A stretch of DNA of 64,000 nt from Stenotrophomonas hibiscicola ATCC 19867 (GCF_000382065.1 NZ_KB907498.1:502714-566713); one strand, 5' to 3'; shown: positions 51,400 to 61,485, counted from the stretch's first letter. A program made the numbers and translations. Notes: generated by a model from the letters alone, not told the origin.

Positions 51400-52977
51400 T
51401 CACAGATGTCGCCCTTCAAACTTCTCACCTGCGGGCAATGCGCCGGCCTTGCATGGCTTTCCTAAGAGCCAGCCTTGACCAACGGCGTCGGGAACGAGCC
51501 GGCACATTGCAATCGCCTGCTGCTCGGTTTCAACGCCTTCGGCTACAAGCGGCAGCTTCAGCGCCTTAGCCATTGCGCAGATGGCTTCAACGGCATGGCT
51601 CGCCGGAGAATGAGTGCCTGCAGCTCTGGTGAGCCGGCGGTCCATCTTCAGCCCTGCGAGAGGAAGGTCAGCCAGATAGGCGAAGTTCGAGTAGCCAGTT
51701 CCAAAATCGTCCAGGTACACCCTGAAGCCCGCCTGCTCCAGCTCGCGCAGCGCCTCTATCAGCAGCTGCTGAGAGGCAGTGGATCGCTCTGTCAGCTCTA
51801 GGACTATGGCGGATGCCGAAACTCCATAAATCTTTGTCTGCGCAAGCAGAAACTGTCTTAGTCCGATGCTCAGAATGTCCTGGGCAGACAGGTTGATGCT
51901 TGCGTAGAAGCCGTCCCCACATCGTAGGCGCCATCCAATCTCATCTAGGCTTTTCGCGACCACCACCTTCGCCAGCTCAGTGCCGAGTTTCAGGTGTTCC
52001 GCCATGGGTACGAAGGTGTCGGGCGAAACATCGGATCCAGTCAGTGTCCGCCAACGAGCCAAGACCTCGACACCGATCATCTGACGGTCAGACAAGCGTC
52101 GCAGTGGTTGGTAGACCAAGTCGATGTCTCCGTGCCTAATTGCGCGAGTCAGCATTAGGTCCAGAGCTTCCCGCCGCCCTTGGAAGACCTTCAGTAGAGC
52201 CCCTGACCCTGCTCCTCCAGCCAGAGCCAGCGCAAGGATGGACGTAACTGTCCAAGAAGGTTCGTTCCATAGGCTGCCGGATGCGGCTTGGGCAACGACG
52301 CAGATATCGAACTCACTGCTGCAGGCGCGTGTGGCGACGTGCCCGGCAGATGGAGTCAACGCCCCGTTCGTGCCCAGCGACATTTCCTGCACTGCGCCAA
52401 AGGATTGAAACCGGTGTCTGCCGTCTCGCGTGACCACCAACGCTCCGCCCCCCTCCATGGGCACTGCCACTCGCTCAAACGCCGTTGGAGCCGTGGTCAC
52501 AATGGCGTTTCCGTACGACGCGAGGTCCACTTTGATGCGCCCATCGCCAGGGGCGGCCACGCTCCGCCAGAGCGAATAGCCTCGAACGAGGCGATTCGGA
52601 GCGACAAGCTTTACAGGCGTAGGAAGGCGCCCCCATATTGCTGTACATATCAATCGCCCGTTGCTCAATCTCCCAACATCCTTAATGTAGCGGGAGTGAA
52701 ACGCTATGAGACGCAGCTCGGCTAAGTCCTCATCTCCACAGGGCGCGGCATCTATCAACAGCGCCTTGTTCAACCCATCAACGCCGGCACGGGCAACATC
52801 TTGAGCGTGTTCCAAGAGAACGACCGTATAGTCGGCAAGTTCAACTTTAGCCCGCTGCGTGACTGCCAACTGGGCCGCCGCCAGAGTGCTCGCGACCACG
52901 GCTATCCCCAGAAGAAAAGGCGCTGAACGGAGAAGTGCCCATCGCAAAGATCGCCGCTTAGCGGATGACTTGCGCAT
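51400..52977 (-). CDS. Membrane EAL-domain c-di-GMP phosphodiesterase with CSS sensor
   Basis: This 525-residue protein has an N-terminal transmembrane helix (FLLGIAVVASTLAAAQL), a periplasmic CSS-type domain (about 45-235, with APCGDEDLAELRLIAFHSRYI and LICTAIW cysteines), a second helix (about 243-262) and an EAL domain. Catalytic residues are kept: EVLARW (first Glu; the second motif residue is Val), NLSAQD, LELTERS, the DDFGTGYSN loop and LKMDRR, and the EGVET Glu. So it should be an active phosphodiesterase controlled by periplasmic disulphide redox, as known for CSS-EAL enzymes. It starts 55 bases after the chemoreceptor stop. Confidence 0.9.
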   Translation of the reverse strand: MRKSSAKRRSLRWALLRSAPFLLGIAVVASTLAAAQLAVTQRAKVELADYTVVLLEHAQDVARAGVDGLNKALLIDAAPCGDEDLAELRLIAFHSRYIKDVGRLSNGRLICTAIWGRLPTPVKLVAPNRLVRGYSLWRSVAAPGDGRIKVDLASYGNAIVTTAPTAFERVAVPMEGGGALVVTRDGRHRFQSFGAVQEMSLGTNGALTPSAGHVATRACSSEFDICVVAQAASGSLWNEPSWTVTSILALALAGGAGSGALLKVFQGRREALDLMLTRAIRHGDIDLVYQPLRRLSDRQMIGVEVLARWRTLTGSDVSPDTFVPMAEHLKLGTELAKVVVAKSLDEIGWRLRCGDGFYASINLSAQDILSIGLRQFLLAQTKIYGVSASAIVLELTERSTASQQLLIEALRELEQAGFRVYLDDFGTGYSNFAYLADLPLAGLKMDRRLTRAAGTHSPASHAVEAICAMAKALKLPLVAEGVETEQQAIAMCRLVPDAVGQGWLLGKPCKAGALPAGEKFEGRHL

Positions 52978-53032
52978 TCCTGACTCCGGGGTTAGGACCC
53001 GCCGGACAGATTGCTATCCGGCGGGATCGGAC

Positions 53033-55172
53033 TCAACTGGCGTGAACCAAACGGAGGCGGAACTCAGTATTTACCTTAAAGAATGCGACTGCCTGAGCAA
53101 GCCCATCGGCCTGGTCTTCGACGGCACCGGCTGCTGCTGAGGCCTCTTCCACCAATGCAGCATTCTGCTGTGTCACCTCGTCCATCTGCATCACCGCCTG
53201 GTTAACCTGTTCAATGCCCGCAGTCTGTTCTTGGGAGGCTGCGGATATCTCCGTGATCATGTCGCGTACGCGCTGGACGCTCTCAACGACCTGATGGATG
53301 GTGGCCCCCGTCTGCCGGACCTCGTTCGAGCTGTCGACCACATCCTGGACCGAGCGATCAATGAGTTGCTTGATCTCCTTCGCTGCCTCAGCGCTGCGCT
53401 GGGCCAGCGTCCGGACCTCGCTTGCAACTACTGCAAACCCCCGACCTTGGTCACCAGCCCTAGCAGCCTCCACGGCCGCGTTCAGCGCTAGTATGTTCGT
53501 TTGGAAGGCAATCCCATCGATCACGGCGGTGATGTCTGCGATACGCTGAGACGACCCCTCAACCTTTTCCATCCTTTCCATTGCCCGATCTACAGCGCGG
53601 CCACCCTGAAGGGCAAGTTCACCAGCATCCGAAGCGAGTTTGCTAGCCTGCATGGCATGATCCGCGTTCTGGCGCACCGTGGAAGTCAACTCCTCCATCG
53701 ACGCAGCCGTCTCCTCCAGGTTCGCCGCCTGCTGCTCCGTGCGACGTGACAGGTCCGAGCTTCCCTTGCTCACTTCCGCGGCGGACACCCGAATGACTCC
53801 GGCTCCGTCCTGGATGCCTCGTACGATGCTGCCAAGCTGCTCCGAGGAGGAGTTCGCGGCATCACGCATTTTGGCGAAAACGCCACTGAACTGGCCGGCT
53901 ACACGGTAGGTCAGATCGCCTTGAGCCACCGCCCCCAGCAGACTCGCGATACTCGAAAGGCTTCGGTCGCTGACGTCGAACATCTGGTTAAGGTTATCAA
54001 TCATCTCTCGGAAGCTGTGACTAAAGCCATCTGAAGTTCCGCGTTGTGAAAAGTCCCCCAATGCCGCGGCTTGAACAAGACGACGAATCTCCTCGTTGAT
54101 CGCCAACAAATTGCTTCGTGTGGTCTCCATAGCTTCTGTGATAGCGGTCTGATCTCCGGGCAGAGCCTCCATCCGTACGCTCATGTCCCCTATCGCGTAA
54201 TGCTGAGCGATGTCGACGATCTGTTCGATCAGCATGTTGGAGCGCTCAACCATGGCGTTGGTGTCAATTGCGAGCTGGCCAAAGGCACCCGGATGACGGG
54301 AGCTATCAATACGATGGGACGTCCGCCCTTCGGCCTGAGCAGAGGCCATTTCCTCCTGATCAGCGATGAGAGCCTTGATGCGATCCTGCATCGCGCTCAT
54401 GCTTCTCAACAGTGCTGCTGTCTCGTCTCGTCCCTCCACCTTGATTAAGTTCTCGATGCCCCCCCAATGCAATGGCATTGGCAGTTCTTGTGGCTTGCTC
54501 CAAAGGAACGGTCAAACTGCGCGTGATCGCAATTGCCAACGCGATGCTGAGCACGATCGCGAGAAGCCCGGCTGTGATAAGCATCGTGCGACCGCTGGCG
54601 CTCGCGGCTTGTGCCTCACGATAGCTTGCGTCCGCCAAGCGCTCCTGAAGCTCCGCGTTGGCAAAGATGGCAGCTTGCCACTCATTGAGGAGCACATCTC
54701 CTTCTGCGAGAAGCTTAGTAGCCTGAACTACGTCACCCTGCGAGGCCGCCTCGACAACTGAGTCATTGACCCGACGCGCTGCGAGTCGCTTTTCGGTGAT
54801 GACGGCACGAATCCTCTTCCCTTCCTCGTCGGCAGGGGTTGCGTAGAGGGCATCACGAGCCTCGTCGTACACCTTCCGCTGCTCGGCGATCTTTCGCATC
54901 AAGGATGCCTGGACATCCTTGTCCTGCAGCATGATCAGTTCACGCAACGAGATACTGATCTGCATGTTCGCGCTTGCCATGGATTTGGAGAGTCGAATGC
55001 GCTCCATGCTCTCTTTGACTATCGAGTCCATGCTTCGCTCAGCACGGGACAGCGTCCAAAGACCGGACGCAACGATGGACATCGCAACCGCGATCAAGAT
55101 AGCGAAGGCGGCACTCAAGCGGGTACCGACCCTGAACCGCATCAAGAAATTCTTCACATTCACACCTTTCAT
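53033..55172 (-). pseudogene. Chemoreceptor gene with a +1 frameshift in a G7 tract
   Basis: The first frame (55172 to 54360) encodes the start, two transmembrane helices and a four-helix-bundle sensor ending ITRSLTVPLEQATRTANAI at the HAMP domain. The second frame (54478 to 53033) resumes in the same HAMP (IENLIKVEGRDETAALLRSM) and has the complete signalling domain with [23 protein letters not shown]. They meet at seven G on the minus strand (C7 at 54459-54465); six would restore one continuous protein of about 710 residues. A GTG at 55157 with AAGG upstream may be the true start. No CheR-binding pentapeptide ends it. It is either phase-variable, recently broken or mis-sequenced. Confidence 0.87.
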
Positions 55173-55214
55173 GGGGGAGGAGTTGGCTCCTGGCCGACAA
55201 CGTCAGCGGGCCAG

Positions 55215-55241
55215 TGATCGGCCCCATCCGGCACAACCTTA
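55215..55241 (-). promoter_or_regulatory. Sigma-28 (FliA)-like promoter of the island signalling block
   Basis: On the minus strand TAAGGTTG (six of eight to TAAAGTTT) is followed after exactly eleven bases by GCCGATCA (seven of eight to GCCGATAA). It lies 43 bases before the chemoreceptor ATG. It is a better -10 match than that of the core chemoreceptor. Confidence 0.72.
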
Positions 55242-55559
55242 GCCCTCCCACAGCGGAGTAGCACCCCACCTGGACTTTTCGCAATGACCACCATATAAGC
55301 GACATTGCGCGACGTTCACCACCTTTCTTGACAGGCGCTGCGTATCCAAAGAGTCGGTCCTGCCCGTTTACAGCTGCGCGCCATCGAAATCAGCAGGAAC
55401 ATGTATCTTTCGTTTGTCCATGACTTGTCCATAGTTGCCAGCGAAGGCAAGGACATGCCCCCCTCGAGGCAGGCGGCGCCTCCTGTCAGGGGAGAGGTCC
55501 ACATTGCCCCTGACCATCTCCCATTGAATGGATATTCCCGGACGGAGGCAGGGATACAC

Positions 55560-55890
55560 ACGCATAACCAACTCGGCTTCAATGGTTGGCTTCGTCCTGC
55601 AGAGATCGGACGTCGGATGCACGGGATTACACAACGCATGCTGACCCGTAGGTTTCGCCATTTGGAGCGCGATGGGCTGGTAAGTGCGTCACTACTTAGA
55701 TGAGCTGGCACCCCGAGTCGAATATGCACTTGCTGACCCGAGAGACGAAATCTTGGCTCAATTATTTCCTCTTTGGACTTGGATTGGAGAGAATCCTCAA
55801 CAGCCTTCGATTCGTACGAGAGCCGTTCGCCAGCAAGCTGTCACGCGAAGAGGTTTGAACAGAGCGATCTCTCTGGGCTCAACTATTGAC
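55560..55890 (+). pseudogene. Decayed copy of the HxlR regulator gene
   Basis: Bases around 55576-55745 and 55730-55860 repeat those of the intact HxlR gene at 57660-57930: EIGRRMHGITQRMLTR and RHLERDGLV in one frame, then VEYALADPRDEILAQL and FPLWTWIGEN in another. A one-base insertion near 55682 breaks the frame and the N-terminal part is missing. Similarity appears to continue beyond the stop (55900-55960 with 57970-58030), so the duplicated unit includes flanking DNA. Confidence 0.8.
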
Positions 55891-55984
55891 TGAGCGTGCT
55901 TGCTGGAGAGTTCATGGATGCCTGGCTCGACCAGAGCGCCTTTGAGTGCCGCTGGGGCAGTCTAGCCCCCTTGGGCTGATCGCT

Positions 55985-56085
55985 CAGATGGACAAGGTCG
56001 TAGGCTTCCTTGCTGTCGAAGTAGTAGCAGAACGAGCCCTTCGGCACTCCCAGCTACTTGACGGCCTCCTCGATGCCCGTGGCGG
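55985..56085 (-). pseudogene. TetR-family regulator fragment
   Basis: On the minus strand ATGIEEAVK, a TAG stop, then LGVPKGSFCYYFDSKEAYD can be read. This is the helix-turn-helix hallmark of TetR regulators (GVPKGSFYxYFxSKE). Sequence on both sides is unrelated to TetR, so only about 30 codons survive. The remainder of 55890-56480 has no supported gene. Confidence 0.6.
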
Positions 56086-56481
56086 AGAATCTAGCTCCGT
56101 CTACAACTGGAGCTCGGTACGCACAAGCTCTCTCCTGGTGTCATCAAAGCCGCGGTCCGCCCCGGAGGGCGGCCGCGTTGGCGTGATACCTCGGTGTTGG
56201 AGGCAACATGAAGTGAACTTCAGGCCGACCGCCTATCAAAATCAACCGCCAAGCGGCATCGCTCGCTCATCGCAGGTGGGCTATCCGGCGCTGAGCGGCT
56301 CCTGAATCAGCGCAAGTAGCGGACCTCAGGGACACACATGACTCCCACCTAATCTGTGGAACCACTTGGCATTACTAAACAGACGCTGCGATCAGCACCT
56401 CAAGTAACTCGCCGCAGATCTAGCAAGGACTACCTCTCTACCGCCAGTTGCCCAGCGAGGACGACGACTAGCCCAGGCAAG

Positions 56482-57429
56482 CTATTTAACACCTCCCAGC
56501 TCAGCGGCGATCAGCGCTGACACGTCCGTGACCGGAATGCCTTCGCGCTCATTAAATGTCCCGGCCTTCGACCAAGACATGCCGCGGCCGATGGCGAATG
56601 CAGCCCGGTATTTGCGCATCATGTTCTTGGGATCGTTCTTCAGCTCTTCCAAGAGGAAAGGCACCGTCCAGACGGAACGCTTGAAGGATCGACCAAGACC
56701 AGCCTCCAATTTATCCGCAACTTCACCATAGGTGACGGTGTCGCCAGCCAAGAAGACAATCTCATTACGAATAGTTGGATCAAAGAACACGATCTCCGCA
56801 GTTAGGCGGCCAATATCATCGGGTGTTGTTAGCGTAACAGCATTATCAAGACTACCCAGCGCGTGGACCTCACTGTTCTCGAGATCAACCACGCCAAACT
56901 CGGGCTCAAACAAGTAGCTCATGAACATACCTGTCGAGATGATGACCCAATCGGTCCTGTCTTGCGACCGCAGCAACTCGCGAACGTCCAGCTGCGCATC
57001 GAAGATATCCTGCGGACCACCACGACCGATCGCCTCGAAGTCCACCCCGAACTGCCATGGGAAGTAGCGCGGAATGCCAGACTGGAGCGCGGCCTTGGCA
57101 AGCTTCATAGGCGTGTTGATGCCCGCAGCGTAGCCAGCACAGCCGATCACAGTATCGTAGCGGGAGAAGAGAGAAGCCAACTCATCGATCGAGTCATCCA
57201 CCAAATCCCCCAGCACAATTTCGATACCCGCATTACGAATATCTGAAATATCCTTCTGCTTGGACGGATCGCCCGATTTGACGGCACTTTCGCGAAGCAG
57301 GACACTTATTTTTGCTCCATCAACTTCCTTCGCACGACGCGCCAGACTGCGCAGCACCGGCATACCGAGCTCACCCGCTCCCAATACAAGAATATTTCTC
57401 GACTTAACGTCATAATTCACATTATTCAT
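56482..57429 (-). CDS. NmrA-like NAD(P)-binding oxidoreductase
   Basis: This 315-residue Rossmann protein of the atypical short-chain dehydrogenase group (NmrA/isoflavone-reductase-like) has the nucleotide-binding motif NILVLGAGELGMPVLRSL near the N-terminus, DTVIGCAGYAAG, the PWQFGVDFE loop and a GDTVTYGEVADKLE substrate-domain segment. ATG 57429 fits the family; the longer frame overlaps the divergent HxlR gene. HxlR regulators commonly control a divergent NmrA-type enzyme, so its expression is probably induced by quinones or aldehydes through the neighbour. Confidence 0.85.
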   Translation of the reverse strand: MNNVNYDVKSRNILVLGAGELGMPVLRSLARRAKEVDGAKISVLLRESAVKSGDPSKQKDISDIRNAGIEIVLGDLVDDSIDELASLFSRYDTVIGCAGYAAGINTPMKLAKAALQSGIPRYFPWQFGVDFEAIGRGGPQDIFDAQLDVRELLRSQDRTDWVIISTGMFMSYLFEPEFGVVDLENSEVHALGSLDNAVTLTTPDDIGRLTAEIVFFDPTIRNEIVFLAGDTVTYGEVADKLEAGLGRSFKRSVWTVPFLLEELKNDPKNMMRKYRAAFAIGRGMSWSKAGTFNEREGIPVTDVSALIAAELGGVK

Positions 57430-57490
57430 CACTGCACTCACTTCAGCTTGTCTTTCCGGTATACTGCCAGCCCGTGAACTGGCGCGAAAG

Positions 57491-57937
57491 ATGGGCACAC
57501 GCGTGATACTGCCGTCAGACAATCTCCGTAGAGAAGACATCCTTCAGTACTCCCAGACGGTCTGCGATGGACTTCGAGATGATGACGATGGGCTTCGTCG
57601 AGAGGTCCTTGCCCATGCAGGCAGCCGTTGGTCGCTAGGTGTCATTCATACACTAGGCGTTTATGGTCAGCTTCGACATGCAGAGATCGGCCGTCGGATG
57701 CACGGAATCACGCAACGCATGCTGACCCGTACGCTTCGCCATTTGGAGCGCGATGGGCTGGTAGTGCGTCGCGAGTTCGATGAAGTGGTGCCCCATGTCG
57801 AATATGCACTCTCCGACTCTGGATATGAGCTCCTGGTTCGAATGGTCCCTCTTTGGACTTGGATTGTAGAGAACGTCAGCAGCTTTCGATCCGCACGAGA
57901 AAGGTTCGATAGAAAGCTGCCACGCGACGAGGCCTGA
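57491..57937 (+). CDS. HxlR-family transcriptional regulator
   Basis: This 148-residue winged-helix regulator has LAHAGSRWSLGVIHTLGV, RHAEIGRRMHGITQRMLTRTLRHLERDGLVVRRE and VPHVEYALSDSGYELL, the standard HxlR segments. It lacks the usual N-terminal Cys (GSRW replaces GKW), so a redox trigger is not obvious. It is divergent from the NmrA-like gene across about 60 bases, which should hold its operator. A decayed second copy lies at 55.6 kb. Confidence 0.87.
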   Translation: MGTRVILPSDNLRREDILQYSQTVCDGLRDDDDGLRREVLAHAGSRWSLGVIHTLGVYGQLRHAEIGRRMHGITQRMLTRTLRHLERDGLVVRREFDEVVPHVEYALSDSGYELLVRMVPLWTWIVENVSSFRSARERFDRKLPRDEA

Positions 57938-58538
57938 ACAGAACGACCTAACTAAGCTCAGTTATCGCTTCAGCACGATTGCTGGAGAGCTCTTGATTAT
58001 CTGTCACGAGCGCGGCGCCTTCTTTTGTGCCGCTGCGGCATTCCTGCCCCGGGCTATTCGCTCAGCTGGGCTGGCATGGAGATTGTTGATTAATATCGAC
58101 CAGGCTCCGCACTTGGGTGTCAGATTCGCCCGATAAAGCCAGCTGCTCGCACTCCACGCTGATGCGACGGCAATGCCGGCACTTGCGCTCAATCCAACGT
58201 TGAAAGATCACTGCCTGCGCATCAAGGAGCAGGTCGCTGCCCCAAGTAGTTGCGAGTAAGCACTATCGGCTCGGTCAAGCCCGCATATCGCGCTTCCACG
58301 ATCGGCGCCATTAAGACCGAAAGACAATGTCTCTCATGGCCGCCCATCCTCTGCAAAGAAGCTTGTTTGGCTTCATTCCGGAGCATAGGCTGCGGGCGTC
58401 CAGCGCTTGAAAGAAGGCCCCAAGCTACCGCTGCTCTTTGTGGAGACAGGGAATCTGCAGCAAGTGGGACTTCCGACTGCCGAACTTGCAACAGCGCCCG
58501 GTCAGGAGCACAGTTCGTGCATCAAAGGGGGATGGGCA
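57938..58538. other. 600-base gap before the hxs operon
   Basis: No gene, repeat or RNA is recognised. The first about 100 bases resemble 55890-55990 (part of the HxlR duplication). The promoter of hxsD should lie in the right half. Confidence 0.4.
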
Positions 58539-58844
58539 ATGGAACGCTCGCAATTCACTATTGATCGCACACTGTATTCGGACGAGGTGACCGCTCGCGC
58601 GGCGCATCGCTATACCGACAAGTTTGGGGTGGAGATACGCGGGCAAGGCGCCAACCTCACCGTTTTCTTGTGGTCTCTGGACGGCTCTAATTTGCCAGAG
58701 GACCTCTGGGCCCGGTTTTCCCGAGACTTGCTGGACGAGCGCCTGCGAGCGGCCGTGCGAGCGGAGACGAGCGGACTTCAGCAGGAGCTGCTTCGTGCAG
58801 CACTGAACCAGGCACAGCCGGCGGTGCCCCATGTCGAGGTTTAG
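58539..58844 (+). CDS. hxsD: His-Xaa-Ser system protein HxsD
   Basis: This 101-residue small protein is the accessory component HxsD of His-Xaa-Ser peptide-modification loci. The sequence FTIDRTLYSDEVTARAAHRYTDKFGVEI followed by GQGANLTVFLWSL and a C-terminal helix LQQELLRAALNQ matches the family. ATG 58539 has GGGGG eight bases upstream; the upstream in-frame codons do not look coding. It overlaps hxsB by 14 bases. Its role is unproven; it may be a peptide-binding or scaffold protein. Confidence 0.8.
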   Translation: MERSQFTIDRTLYSDEVTARAAHRYTDKFGVEIRGQGANLTVFLWSLDGSNLPEDLWARFSRDLLDERLRAAVRAETSGLQQELLRAALNQAQPAVPHVEV

Positions 58845-60327
58845 GCTCGCTGAGGCTTTCGCCGGCCCATCGGCCTACGAACTGTTGCCTCTACGGTTCA
58901 GACGCCTTCCCTGGGACGAACACCGTGCTTTTGTCTCGTCCATGGCAGGCGACTGGCTCCTGATGAAGATGGAGGACGTTCAGTGCCTGGTGACCCACCA
59001 GTTGCCGACCAACTCAGCCCTCTTTGCAGATTTGGAAGCCCGGCACCTGGCCGTCGCCGGGATCGACCGAAGCAGCTTGGCGCCCCTGCTCAGTCAAATT
59101 CGCAGCCGAAAGTCCTACCTGATGGGTGGACCCGCTCTCCACATCTTCGTGGTGTCGCTGCGCTGCCACCACACATGCAATTACTGCCAGGTGTCCCGGC
59201 AGGAGACGAGCGCCACTGCGTTCGACATGGAAGGTACGCACGCCGAACAGGCGGTGGAACGGTTGTTCGAATGGCCGAGCCAAGAACTGACGATCGAATT
59301 CCAAGGAGGTGAGCCCCTGCTCAATTTTGAGCAAGTGAAGGCCATCACCCGGCGGATCGTCGAGCGAAATCAGAGCGCCCGACGCACCCTGCGCTTCGTG
59401 CTGGCATCCACCCTGCATGACCTCACCGACGACCAGCTGGCGTTTCTGACCGAACATCGCTTCAAGCTCTCCACCTCGCTGGACGGTCCCGAATGGCTCC
59501 ACAACGCCAACCGCCCCCGGCCCGGCCGCGACAGCTATCGGCGGACTGTGGAGGGGATTGAACGCGCACGCCGTTGGCTCGGAGACGATGGCGTCTCGGC
59601 GCTGACGACGCTGACCCGCCAGAGCCTCGAGGTTCCTGAGGCCATCATCGACGAATACCGGAAGCTGGGTTTCCACAGCATCTCCTTGCGTCCATTAAGC
59701 CCCTACGGGTTCGCCACCAAGACGGCCCGCCGCACCGGCTACCCCACGGAAGACTTCCTGGCCTTCTACCGACGCGCATTCGACCACTTGCTGTCGGTGA
59801 ACCTGGCCGGCTACGCCATGGAAGAGTCCTACGCGTCTCTCCTCCTCTCCCAGCTCTTCACGTCCTTCGGGCACGGCTACGTCGATCTCCGATCGCCCTC
59901 CGGAGCCGGGTTGGGCGCCGTCATCTACGACCACGACGGGCGGGTCTATCCGTCGGACGAGGCACGCATGCTGGCCGCAATGGGGGACGATGCCTTTGCC
60001 TTGGGCCACGTCAGCCAACCGGTCAGCCAATGGCTGTCCTCGCCCGCCATGGCCCGCTTGCTGGACGCCGGGGTCGCCGAGGCCCTACCCACGTGCTCCG
60101 ACTGCGCGTTTGTGCCGATGTGCGGCGCCGATCCGATCGAGCACTACGCCCGCCAGGGGGATCCCATCGGCCATCGGCCCAGCAGCGACTTCTGCCAACG
60201 GAACATGGGGCTCTTTGATTTTCTGCTGGAACGATACGAGAAGGCTGACCGGAACATCCAAGCGTTGATGCGCTCTTGGGCCAATCCGAAGCCATCGGTA
60301 GAGGACGCCGTCCATGCTGCCGCTTGA
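58831..60327 (+). CDS. hxsB: Radical SAM peptide maturase HxsB
   Basis: This 498-residue radical SAM enzyme has the iron-sulphur motif CHHTCNYC with C112, C116 and C119, the GGEP motif in FQGGEPLLNFE, and a C-terminal SPASM-like cysteine cluster (TCSDCAFVPMC, then SDFCQRN) for auxiliary clusters. In the His-Xaa-Ser system HxsB is one of two radical SAM proteins thought to modify the H-x-S repeats of HxsA. It overlaps hxsD and hxsC by 14 bases each, so expression is translationally coupled. The catalysed linkage is, to my knowledge, not assigned for this type. Confidence 0.9.
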   Translation: MSRFRLAEAFAGPSAYELLPLRFRRLPWDEHRAFVSSMAGDWLLMKMEDVQCLVTHQLPTNSALFADLEARHLAVAGIDRSSLAPLLSQIRSRKSYLMGGPALHIFVVSLRCHHTCNYCQVSRQETSATAFDMEGTHAEQAVERLFEWPSQELTIEFQGGEPLLNFEQVKAITRRIVERNQSARRTLRFVLASTLHDLTDDQLAFLTEHRFKLSTSLDGPEWLHNANRPRPGRDSYRRTVEGIERARRWLGDDGVSALTTLTRQSLEVPEAIIDEYRKLGFHSISLRPLSPYGFATKTARRTGYPTEDFLAFYRRAFDHLLSVNLAGYAMEESYASLLLSQLFTSFGHGYVDLRSPSGAGLGAVIYDHDGRVYPSDEARMLAAMGDDAFALGHVSQPVSQWLSSPAMARLLDAGVAEALPTCSDCAFVPMCGADPIEHYARQGDPIGHRPSSDFCQRNMGLFDFLLERYEKADRNIQALMRSWANPKPSVEDAVHAAA

Positions 60328-61483
60328 AACCAGAGCCGAGCTGGCGCCGTCGGCGAAGGCCAGCCTGCTCAAGGTCGTGTCGCTGGCAGAGTTTGCCCAA
60401 TCAGCACTTCCCTTCGAGCGCTTGGCTCTGGACCTGCGGGACGTCCCAGCGGACCACGCCAGCAATGAGCTGCTAAACCTGCCTTGGGGTGCAGTCTTGC
60501 CCTCGAGCGGGTTGCGCTCACCCGGTAAGGCCCCTCTCGTTCACTTGGAAGGTCCGCCGGGTGTTTGCAAGCCTGGGGACGTGGTGGAGCTCAATCCCCT
60601 GCAGAAGAAGGTGGCGATCCGATATCGGCGCGGTGACACCGGCAATGTGTTGTTCGCCACCGAGCGCTGCAACAGCTACTGCCTGATGTGCTCTCAGCCG
60701 CCCCGAGACGTTCAAGACGATTGGCGGGTGAGGCACCTCCTGGACCTGATCGACCTCATCGATCCGGAGGAACCTTCGCTGGCGATCAGCGGCGGGGAAC
60801 CGACCCTGCTAGGTGACGGGTTGGTCGACGTGGTGGCCAAATGCGCGCACGTGCTGCCCAACACCCACCTGCACATCCTGTCCAACGGCCGAATGCGTGA
60901 GCCCGGCCTGCACGCGAAATTTGCGGGCCTCCATCCTAACCTGAGCTGGGGCATTCCGCTCTACGGAGACCGCTATGCCTTGCACGACTACGTCGTGCAA
61001 AGCGAGGGGGCGTTCGCTCAGACCCTTCGTGGGCTTTACGCATTGGAAGCTGCCCAGCAGCGGGTGGAGATACGGGTCGTGTTGGTTAAACCTACGGTCG
61101 AGCGGCTGATACAGCTGGCCCGCTACATCTGGCGCAACCTGCCCTTCGTCGAACACGTCGCACTGATGGGCATCGAGCCCATCGGCTTTGCCAAAGCCCA
61201 TCAGCGTGAGCTTTGGGCCGATCCAGCGGACTACGGTGACGTCCTGTCCGAAGCGGTAGGGCTGCTGGCCGAGGGCGGAATCCCGGTCTCGCTCTACAAC
61301 CTGCCCTTGTGCGCGTTGGACCGATCGCTTTGGCCCTACGCCGTGCAGAGCATTTCGCCTTGGAAGAACGACTACCTACCCGCCTGCGAAACCTGCTCGG
61401 TTCGACAGCGGTGCGGCGGCTTCTTCTCGTGGGTCACACCGGCTTGGACCAGCCGGTCCATCTCTCCTGTCCTGGAAACCTGA
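60314..61483 (+). CDS. hxsC: Radical SAM peptide maturase HxsC
   Basis: This 389-residue second radical SAM enzyme of the locus has the cluster motif CNSYCLMC (C119, C123, C126) preceded by LFATERC, the SGGEPTLLGD motif, and a C-terminal cysteine pair ACETCSVRQRCGG. An N-terminal extension of about 110 residues (with NLPWGAVLPSSGL) is specific to HxsC. ATG 60314 overlaps hxsB. It ends three bases before hxsA. Two different radical SAM enzymes imply either two chemistries or sequential action on the same peptide. Confidence 0.9.
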   Translation: MLPLETRAELAPSAKASLLKVVSLAEFAQSALPFERLALDLRDVPADHASNELLNLPWGAVLPSSGLRSPGKAPLVHLEGPPGVCKPGDVVELNPLQKKVAIRYRRGDTGNVLFATERCNSYCLMCSQPPRDVQDDWRVRHLLDLIDLIDPEEPSLAISGGEPTLLGDGLVDVVAKCAHVLPNTHLHILSNGRMREPGLHAKFAGLHPNLSWGIPLYGDRYALHDYVVQSEGAFAQTLRGLYALEAAQQRVEIRVVLVKPTVERLIQLARYIWRNLPFVEHVALMGIEPIGFAKAHQRELWADPADYGDVLSEAVGLLAEGGIPVSLYNLPLCALDRSLWPYAVQSISPWKNDYLPACETCSVRQRCGGFFSWVTPAWTSRSISPVLET

Positions 61484-61485
61484 TC

